Origin: an uncultured Ureaplasma sp.
Lineage (GTDB): Bacteria; Bacillota_I; Bacilli_A; Mycoplasmatales; Mycoplasmoidaceae
Direction of reading: 5' to 3'
Assembly (NCBI GenBank): GCA_902782585.1
Contig: CACZNK010000036.1
Span: 1-23,899, forward strand
DNA: 23,899 nt
The notes under the pieces are model-generated. The model was not told the origin of the DNA, ran no database searches, and was given only the letters and a program-made list of their open reading frames with translations. Within the stretch, counting starts at the first letter, position 1. The number at the start of each line of letters is the position of its first letter. A program made the position numbers and the translations under genes. Shown here piece after piece: positions 18,210 to 23,899 of this stretch.

Positions 18210-20270
18210 ATGATGAATAAATTAATTCGTAAAAAACCAGAATATATTAGAAAATATGACTATATTCGTTACTTTTATCGTCCAAGTGATGAGTGGTTTT
18301 ATTCAACACATAATCTTGAAAATTATATTCATAATTTAATAATCAAAAATATCACTAATAATCAATTATCAAGTATGAATGATTTTGATTTAGATGATGA
18401 TAAATCTTTTGATGAAAATGAAACAGATGCATATTCATTTATTAATGAATTAAAAGCGGATAACGTTGATTTAGATAAAAATGATCCTAAAGTTTTTGAA
18501 GGTAATCTTATTGACCAAGAATCAAAATCATGCATCAAAAAACATTTTACTAAGTATTTTAAACAAAATGACATTGACAAATTTGAAATCATTGATTTCT
18601 CAGAATTGAAACTTAATAATAATGAACAATTTGCAAAAACAATTGAATTTTTAAAATCAAACAAATATGCAATTATGTTTCAACCAACATTTATTGCAAG
18701 AAATAAAGCTATTGCCAAACCTGATGCTTTAATTAATTGTAATGGTAAATTAATTCTTGTTGAAACAAAAGGAACGACTAATCCTAAATTTAATCATTTA
18801 GTTGATATATATTACCAAGATCAAATTATTAATGTTTCATTAAAAGATTTAGATTTCTATATTGATGATTATTATTTATGTATTGTTAAATATGAATTAT
18901 TAGGTTTAAAGAAAATTAGCTTTGTTTTGACAAGAAATTGCTCAATTAATAAATCTGGATTTTCAACAGAGTTGCCTGAATCTATTCGTCAATCATCATT
19001 AATTGTTCAAACAAAATATAAAGCAAACATTAGAGAAGCACAAGATAAATCCTCACCTAAAGACACATCAATTAAATCATTACTTAATAATACTCCTAAT
19101 TTATCAGGCAGAAGTATGAATATATATGAAAAAAAATATGAAATATTTTTCAAAGATGATGATCAATTTTGAAAAATAATTGATGAGTTATTTAATTATC
19201 AAATTGATGATTCAATTCCATCATTAATTCCTTGTGATATGTATAAATCAGATATCAAAGACAACGATTATTGACCAACATTACAAGAATATTATTATTT
19301 TTTATTTGATAAAAAAGGAGTTAATAAATATCCATCACTACAATTTTCTGGAAAATTAATTCCATATCCTATAGCAACATGACTTTGTAATGATTTACGA
19401 TTTAAGAATTTAACAAATGATCAATTTATTTATAAGCTTCTTGAGACTGATTTTAAAAAGAAAAATGCGCTTAATAAATATTTAAATAGTATATATCAAA
19501 ATAACCAGCTATTAACTTATAATGTTTGTCCAGATATTTTAAAACATTTTAATCTATTAAAATTTAAAAAAGTATATTTTGATTTTGAATCATTAAATAT
19601 AGCTACAAGAGTTGTAGATAATTATCCACCATTTATGCAAGTGGTTAATCAAGTATCAATTATTTTTGATCATGGTGATAAGAATTTAAAAGTAATCCCA
19701 TATATTGTTATTGATCCAATTAATGGTATTACTAAAAATGATTTTAAAAAAATTATTGATGCTATATTACCTAACAATAAAGATTTAGATATTTGTAATG
19801 AATATTCATATGTTGTATATAATAAAAGTTTTGAATGTACTAGATTAAAAGAAATGGCAAAATATATTAATGAAGATGAGTATTATCAAAAGGTTAATGT
19901 AATTAGCAATAACATTTATGATTTAGCTGATTTCTTTAATTTAGATTCAAAAAATAACAATTTTCAAGTAATATTTAAAGAATTAAAAGGTTTTTATTCA
20001 ATTAAAAAAGTATTACCATTAGTTGAAAAATATGACAATAATTCATTTAAAATTGCTAGATGTAAAAATTATAAGACTGAACTAACTCAAATTACTAATG
20101 GAACTGAAGCGCAAAGTGCTTCAACTAAAAGATTTTTTGGTTTATTAAATGATCAGGAATGAAAAACAACAGTTGAAAACCTTGGTAAATATTGTGATAA
20201 TGATGTTCGTGCTATGGTTGCTGTAGAATATTTCATCAAAAATATTATTGATAATAAAATTCCCCGATAA
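18210..20270 (+). CDS. DUF2779 protein with RecB-like and DEDD-exonuclease-like domains
   Basis: A 686-aa protein, likely a nuclease of unknown role. The N-terminal part looks like a RecB/Cas4-type PD-(D/E)XK domain: MFQPTFIARNKAIAKPDAL with D172, LILVETKGT with E185 and K187, then DIYYQDQI, the order of PD-D/E-x-K and the trailing Gln motif. The C-terminal part, from about 455, matches DUF2779 and resembles a DEDD exonuclease: VYFDFESLN (D458, E460), YVVYNKSFECTRLKEMA, and YCDNDVRAMVAVEYF near 661. The acidic, Asp/Asn-rich stretch at 57-95 looks disordered. Five TGAs (19170, 19272, 19380, 20160 and others) are Trp. Two adjacent ATGs (18210, 18213) are possible starts; neither has a Shine-Dalgarno. 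It ends one base from the convergent exporter gene. Confidence 0.75.
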
Positions 20271-20271
20271 C

Positions 20272-22140
20272 TTATTCATTTATTAAAACAAAGTTGTTTT
20301 TAATTAATTCATTAATGATGTTGCCATAAATATATTTTTTATATTTATATGGTAAATTGTTAAGGTATTTATCAAAAATAATTATTTTATTTTTGCAATC
20401 GAATAATTTTAAGATATTTAACATAATTATTTCATTAATATCTTGTGGAGCATCAATTTTAATATTGAATTTTTTAATACAGTTAATAATTACATAGTTT
20501 GAAATATTATGAAAATCTAAACTATCCACTATGTAATTAATCTCATGGTTAAAATAACAAATTGAATCATTTAATCAATTTTGATTTATTCTATTAGTAA
20601 AATAATCATTAATTTTAACTTTATAATTTTCAATTAGATTTTGATTTAATATGCAATTAGATAATTCATAGAAACTATTTCTATGATATATTTTTCCATT
20701 AATTAAATTATTTAATTTGTTGTTTTTAATTTCTTTAATACTATCAATTTTATCAATAATGAGAGTAGATTTATTATTGATAGTGTTGATATCACAAAAT
20801 GATTGATAAATATTGTTCATTTTCTTATAGACAAATCTTTGAATAAAGAAATTAGATATTTCAGAGATATTACTTGTTAATAATAATTGAGTGTTAATAA
20901 TAAAGAGTATTTTACCTATGGTAAGATTATTATCATTTCAAATCATAATTGTGCTTATAAAACTAGTTGCTATGAATAGTAAATCTTGAAAGAGGCTAAA
21001 TATTAATGATAGTTTGGATGAAGTGATAGATTGAAATAAGTTATTTCTTAAACTAGTATTAAATTCATTATTTAAATTCTCTTTTAATCTATTGTTTATA
21101 AAATAATTATTACAACATCTCTCATTTTTAATATATTGATTTGAATAAATGCTAATTTTATTAGCATTTATTATATTTTTTTCTAAACTTTCCTTCTGAA
21201 AATTTAAATTAATTATCAAATAAAATATTTGAAATCCAATTAGGACAATTAATGAAATTAGAAAATAAAAACTATTTGATATTAAAATGCATATACATAT
21301 CAAACCAATAATCAAATTTGAAATCATAATTGGTATAGTACCAACATTAAAATTACAAATTGTGATAATTGCTGTATTTAAAATAAAAAAATTATTTTTA
21401 TGTACCTTATTAAAAAAATCATTTTTCTTATTAAATAAATTGTTAATTAATTTTGATTTATAAAAATAAAACTGTTCCTTTATATATTTAGCATTAAAAC
21501 ATGTTAATAGATAATTGAACAAGTGTTTTAAGCAACTAATAACAATGAAACCAAAACAAACAATTATTAGATTCTTAATATTTTCACTAACTACACATAA
21601 ATCAAGAGTGTAATTCATAAATAGACCAAAACAAATACTTAACGAAGCAATTATGATATTAATTAATGTAGTTAATAATATCAAGTTAATATTTAGATAG
21701 TTTGTTCATTTCTTACTATTCAATCTTGTTGGTTGCTTTGATTTTATTTTGCTAATTTTAATAAAAATGTTAGCAAATATCTTAGATAATTGCTGGTAAT
21801 CAAGAACATATTTTCCTTTAGCTGAATCATAAATTTTTATTCCATTTTTGATTTTTTTAGCAATAACAAAGTGATTGTTATTGTTATTGTAAATAACCAA
21901 GACAAAATAATTATTAATATTAAGCTTTTCTAGTTCTATTATGTTTGTTTCATATGTTTCAGCTAATATCCCATATTTAAGACATAGTGATTCGAATTCA
22001 AAAATATTTAGACCATTAGAGTTAATGTTAGCATTGGTTAATATTTCATTGAAATCACTTGTTTTAAAATAGTGTTTTATTAAACTATTAATTACACATA
22101 TTCCACAATGATTTTCATGATTTTGATAAGTTATAATCAT
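20272..22140 (-). CDS. C39-peptidase ABC exporter with degenerate ATPase domain
   Basis: A 622-aa protein read through Trp TGAs at 21706, 20938 and 20575. Residues 1-125 are a peptidase C39 domain: Q6, C12 (HCGICVIN), H90 (NHFVIAKK) and D105 (IYDSAKG) match the oxyanion Gln and Cys-His-Asp triad that cleave double-glycine leaders. Residues about 150-430 contain about six membrane helices of an ABC exporter. The last 190 residues align loosely with a nucleotide-binding domain, e.g. ENYKVKINDY and, for Walker B, IIIFDKYLNNLP (D590), but there is no P-loop, the catalytic Glu after Walker B is K591, and no LSGGQ is visible. I start at ATG 22140 because the upstream ATG 22185 lies inside a terminator hairpin. 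No precursor peptide gene is visible nearby. Confidence 0.75.
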
Positions 22141-22155
22141 CAATAATATAAAATG

Positions 22156-22192
22156 AAAAAAAATAATGATTTGTGTAAAAATCATTATTTTT
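22156..22192 (-). terminator. Terminator hairpin after rpsO
   Basis: A perfect 12-bp inverted repeat, arms 22159-22170 and 22181-22192 (AAAAATAATGAT and its complement), encloses a 10-base loop. Read on the minus strand it lies 17 bases beyond the rpsO stop and its last arm runs into eight consecutive T. The stem is weak because it is nearly all A-T, but the layout is that of an intrinsic terminator. It overlaps the most upstream possible start of the exporter gene. Confidence 0.6.
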
Positions 22193-22208
22193 AAATTATT
22201 GATGTAAA

Positions 22209-22478
22209 TTAATTTCTTAAGCCAAGCTCTTTAATTAAACTCCGATATGATTCAATATTATTCTTCATTAAATAGTTTAACAAACGTCTTCTTTGTTGAA
22301 CCTTCTTATATAAACCTCTTTTTGATGAGTAATCTTTATGATTAGCATTTACATGCAATGTAATTGCATTAATTTCGGCTGTAAGAATTGCTACTTGTGT
22401 TGAAATTGATCCAGTGTTTTTGTTATTACCACCATATTGTTTAATTAATTGTGATTTAAATTCTTTAGAAATCGCCAT
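22209..22478 (-). CDS. rpsO: 30S ribosomal protein S15
   Basis: Binds 16S rRNA helices 20-22 early in assembly of the small-subunit platform. The 89 aa match S15 length exactly, with the hallmark sequences GSISTQVAILTAEINAITLH, then HKDYSSKRGLYKKVQQRRRL and LNYLMKNN. It begins 22 bases after rplL on the same strand and probably shares its transcript. That neighbour is unusual, because rplJL is more often followed by rpoB and rpsO by pnp. The upstream spacer has only a weak GAG-type ribosome-binding site. A T-tract hairpin follows. Confidence 0.98.
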   Translation of the reverse strand: MAISKEFKSQLIKQYGGNNKNTGSISTQVAILTAEINAITLHVNANHKDYSSKRGLYKKVQQRRRLLNYLMKNNIESYRSLIKELGLRN

Positions 22479-22500
22479 GTTTTATAGTTAATACTCTAAA

Positions 22501-22872
22501 TTATTCAGCTTCAATTTTAACTTTAGCACCAACAGCTTCAAATTTTTTCTTTATTTCTTCAGCTTCTTCAGGCTTTAGTCCTTCTTTAATTTTAGCAGGA
22601 ACTTTTTCTACTGCTGTTTTAGCTTCCATTAAACCAACACCTGTTGCTTCACGGTATGCTTTAATAACTGCAACTTTTTGTGCACCAGCATCTATTAAAC
22701 TAATTTTTACACTTGAAGGTGCATCAGTTTTTGCACTAGGGGTAGCTGCAACTACTGGGGCAGCAGCACTAACTCCAAATTCTGTTTCAATAGATTTAAT
22801 TAAATCATTAATTTCTATTAATGTCATTTCTTTTAACGAACTTATAATTTCTTCTTTAGTTAATTTTGCCAT
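22501..22872 (-). CDS. rplL: 50S ribosomal protein L7/L12
   Basis: The stalk protein that recruits translation factors and is present in several copies per ribosome. The 123 aa show the N-terminal L10-binding dimerisation domain (MAKLTKEEIISSLKEMTLIE), an Ala/Pro-rich hinge (VSAAAPVVAATPSAKTDAPS) and the C-terminal globular domain with GVGLMEAKTAVEKVP and KKKFEAVGAKV. The ATG at 22872 is chosen over an in-frame ATG 45 bases upstream because it matches family N-termini and has AAGGAGA 8 bases before it. rplJ ends 22 bases upstream, so the pair is co-transcribed and shares the L10 leader control. Confidence 0.98.
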   Translation of the reverse strand: MAKLTKEEIISSLKEMTLIEINDLIKSIETEFGVSAAAPVVAATPSAKTDAPSSVKISLIDAGAQKVAVIKAYREATGVGLMEAKTAVEKVPAKIKEGLKPEEAEEIKKKFEAVGAKVKIEAE

Positions 22873-22894
22873 AATTATTTTCTCCTTAATTATA

Positions 22895-23383
22895 TTATTG
22901 TGGTTTTTTTTCACCAATTGATTTTAAACCATATAGAAAATTACGAATTGGTCCTTGTAAGCAAGATAAAAACATAGAATATAAACCATTTCTTGATGGA
23001 ATATTAGCAATTTGTGTTAATTGTTCTGGAAGAATAGTTTCTTTATCAAGTATTCCGTTTTTATAAACAACTTGTTTAAAATTATCCATTAATTTATGAA
23101 TTTCCTTAAATGGAATAATTTCATCACCATGAGCAATGATGATAGCATTAGGTCCAGAAAGCTCAGCAAATGATGTTATGTTAGCAAGTTTAAATGCACG
23201 GTTGAAGATATTATTTTTTGCAACATACATTTTTGCATTATTTTTATGCAATTCACATCTTAATTCAGTAATAGTTTTTGCAGGAATTGTATGGTATTCA
23301 AAAGCAAGAATACTTTTTGCATCTTTAAAATCTTTAACTAATGCTTCAACTTCATTAATTTTTTCTTGGATTATTGCTTTCAC
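22895..23383 (-). CDS. rplJ: 50S ribosomal protein L10 (GTG start)
   Basis: Anchors the L7/L12 stalk to 23S rRNA. From the GTG at 23383-23381 the product is 162 aa, the expected size, beginning MKAIIQEKINEVEALVKDF as L10 proteins do; KNNIFNRAF and SGPNAIIIAHGDE are further family segments. A longer reading to ATG 23491 is rejected because its extra 36 residues are encoded by the conserved L10 leader RNA. AAAGGA lies about 8 bases before the GTG. L10, with L7/L12, normally represses its own operon by binding the leader, and that RNA is present immediately upstream here. Confidence 0.96.
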   Translation of the reverse strand: MKAIIQEKINEVEALVKDFKDAKSILAFEYHTIPAKTITELRCELHKNNAKMYVAKNNIFNRAFKLANITSFAELSGPNAIIIAHGDEIIPFKEIHKLMDNFKQVVYKNGILDKETILPEQLTQIANIPSRNGLYSMFLSCLQGPIRNFLYGLKSIGEKKPQ

Positions 23384-23415
23384 AATTTTTTCCTTTCTTA
23401 TTTGCAATAGCTTAT

Positions 23416-23435
23416 AAAAAAACTTAACATAAGTT
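23416..23435 (-). terminator. Attenuator hairpin in the rplJL leader
   Basis: On the minus strand AACTTA, a TGT loop and TAAGTT form a six-pair stem followed directly by a run of seven T (23422-23416). It lies between the L10-binding fold and the rplJ start. Its 5' arm shares a base with the closing stem of the leader, so the two structures compete at that edge. It would cut transcription when the leader is in its repressed state; this is inferred from the layout. Confidence 0.5.
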
Positions 23436-23529
23436 ATGCCAAGTTCATATTTAGGATGTATAAAATTAATTTTATATAACCTCGGTAACATTATTAAAGT
23501 ATTACATACTTGTTACTGTCTTTGGCATA
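23435..23529 (-). ncRNA. Ribosomal protein L10 leader
   Basis: The rplJ 5' untranslated RNA carries the conserved core of the L10 leader family (Rfam L10_leader). On the minus strand a closing stem TATGCCAA / TTGGCATA (23529-23522 with 23442-23435) encloses AAAGACAGTAAC and, after a variable arm, GTTACCGAGG, whose GTAAC/GTTAC bases pair. These bulge and loop sequences form the known binding site for L10 or the L10-L12 complex. Bound protein would favour the downstream attenuator and shut off rplJ-rplL, and rpsO if it is co-transcribed. Confidence 0.82.
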
Positions 23530-23539
23530 TTGCAAAAGT

Positions 23540-23545
23540 ATTATA
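23540..23545 (-). promoter_or_regulatory. -10 box of the rplJ-rplL-rpsO operon
   Basis: A perfect TATAAT on the minus strand (23545-23540) preceded by TGTG. Transcription would start near 23533, just ahead of the L10 leader stem. No good -35 hexamer is seen at 17-18 bases; the best is a TTATAA-like sequence. Confidence 0.6.
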
Positions 23546-23620
23546 CACATAAAAATTGAATATTTATAAGAAACAATTTTAATCTTTGTTAATCAGCAAA
23601 ATTAAATAAAATAAATAATA

Positions 23621-23626
23621 TATAAT
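23621..23626 (+). promoter_or_regulatory. -10 box of the tRNA cluster
   Basis: A plus-strand TATAAT ends 18 bases before the first tRNA, giving a transcript start near 23633. No -35 consensus is visible in the A/T-only sequence upstream. The rest of the 23546-23620 spacer holds nothing else I can support. Confidence 0.5.
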
Positions 23627-23644
23627 ACTAAATAGCATTTTAGT

Positions 23645-23737
23645 GGATGCTTACCCAAGTCTGGTTGAAGGGACCGGTCTTGAAAACCGGAAGGTATCGA
23701 AAGATACGCAGGGGTTCGAATCCCTTAGCATCCGCCA
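23645..23737 (+). tRNA. tRNA-Ser(UGA)
   Basis: The acceptor arm GGATGCT pairs with AGCATCC (23727-23733), followed by G and an encoded CCA. The anticodon stem CCGGT/ACCGG encloses the loop CTTGAAA, giving anticodon TGA (serine codons UCN). A long variable arm, GGTATCGAAAGATACGC, confirms a class II tRNA. The length is 93 bases including CCA. Confidence 0.96.
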
Positions 23738-23742
23738 TACAT

Positions 23743-23819
23743 CGCGGAGTAGAGCAGTCTGGTAGCTCGTCAGTCTCATAATCTGAAGGACGTTGGTTCA
23801 AATCCAACCTCCGCAACCA
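23743..23819 (+). tRNA. Initiator tRNA-fMet(CAU) with altered anticodon stem
   Basis: The acceptor arm CGCGGAG/CTCCGCA has the C1 x A72 mismatch that marks bacterial initiators, the D stem has the A11:U24 pair, the anticodon loop is CTCATAA (CAT), and CCA is encoded. The anticodon stem is unusual: TCAGT / TCTGA, so positions 29:41, 30:40 and 31:39 are A:U, G:C and U x U instead of three G:C pairs. Length 77 bases. It sits 5 bases after tRNA-Ser and 2 bases before tRNA-Asp. Confidence 0.95.
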
Positions 23820-23821
23820 AT

Positions 23822-23897
23822 GGTTCAGTGGTGTACCGGTTAACATGCCTCTCTGTCACAGAGGAGATTGCGGGTTCGATTCCCGTCTGGACCGCCA
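23822..23897 (+). tRNA. tRNA-Asp(GUC)
   Basis: The acceptor arm GGTTCAG pairs with CTGGACC with one T-G wobble, then G and an encoded CCA. The anticodon stem CCTCT/AGAGG encloses CTGTCAC, anticodon GTC. The T arm GCGGG-TTCGATT-CCCGT is standard apart from a G-T closing pair. It is the last feature before the window ends; the cluster may continue beyond. Confidence 0.96.
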
Positions 23898-23899
23898 TA

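Noticed and set aside
22873..22917. Upstream in-frame ATG for L7/L12
   Set aside because: It lies inside the end of rplJ and before the AAGGAGA site; MAKLTKEE is the normal N-terminus.
23384..23491. N-terminal extension of L10 to ATG 23491
   Set aside because: These bases are the L10 leader RNA and attenuator, and family L10 proteins start at the GTG 23383 position, which has its own ribosome-binding site.
23552..23580. Inverted repeat AAAATTG ... CAATTTT upstream of the rplJ -10
   Set aside because: Seven A/T-rich pairs around a 15-base loop are expected by chance in this composition; no regulator is suggested.
23640..23846. Minus-strand 68-aa reading frame with a WLRRLDLNQRPSDYETDELP-like sequence
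   Set aside because: It is the antisense of tRNA-Ser and tRNA-fMet; this peptide is a well-known artefact of reading tRNA genes backwards.

Overview
The window comes from a wall-less mollicute (Mycoplasma-type bacterium). The DNA is very AT-rich, and many conserved proteins read straight through in-frame TGA codons, so TGA encodes tryptophan (genetic code 4). Examples are MraZ, RsmH, FtsZ, GrpE, AtpB, AtpF, AtpA, AckA, TrpS and LysS. Every gene end below was re-read with code 4, so most genes are longer than a standard-code reading suggests. The gene set (mraZ-rsmH-ftsA-like-ftsZ, a lipoprotein-type AtpF, ackA beside the ATP synthase operon) resembles the pneumoniae/Malacoplasma/Ureaplasma side of the Mollicutes. 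Genus assignment is inference.

Layout. (1) 1-306 holds a frameshifted transposase tail. (2) 381-4347 (+) is the division cluster mraZ, rsmH, an FtsA-like gene and ftsZ, behind a promoter with two MraZ-type operator repeats. (3) 4344-6178 (-) is a heat-shock pair, dnaJ then grpE, behind a CIRCE operator. (4) 6304-14177 (+) is the complete F1Fo ATP synthase operon atpBEFHAGDC followed by ackA; it uses ATP to energise the membrane or makes ATP, while AckA yields ATP by substrate-level phosphorylation. (5) 14166-14525 (-) is a small membrane-anchored PTS EIIB-like protein without the phosphorylated cysteine. (6) 14550-20270 (+) is trpS, a Cof-type HAD phosphatase, a TSCPD protein, lysS (apparently with an ATT start) and a large two-nuclease DUF2779 protein. 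(7) 20272-22140 (-) is a C39-peptidase ABC exporter whose ATPase domain has lost its P-loop. (8) 22209-23383 (-) is rplJ-rplL-rpsO, with an L10 leader and attenuator upstream and a U-tract hairpin downstream. (9) 23645-23897 (+) is a tRNA cluster: Ser(UGA), initiator Met(CAU) and Asp(GUC).

The window is mostly conserved housekeeping DNA packed with almost no spacing: adjacent genes overlap, and three convergent pairs end within a few bases of each other. The items most worth following up are the ATPase-dead C39 exporter, the cysteine-less EIIB, the initiator tRNA that has lost two of its three diagnostic G:C pairs, the ATT start of lysS, the DUF2779 double nuclease, the FtsZ signature-loop substitution and the A15 tract in atpD. 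I found no CRISPR array, prophage, intact insertion sequence or replication origin.
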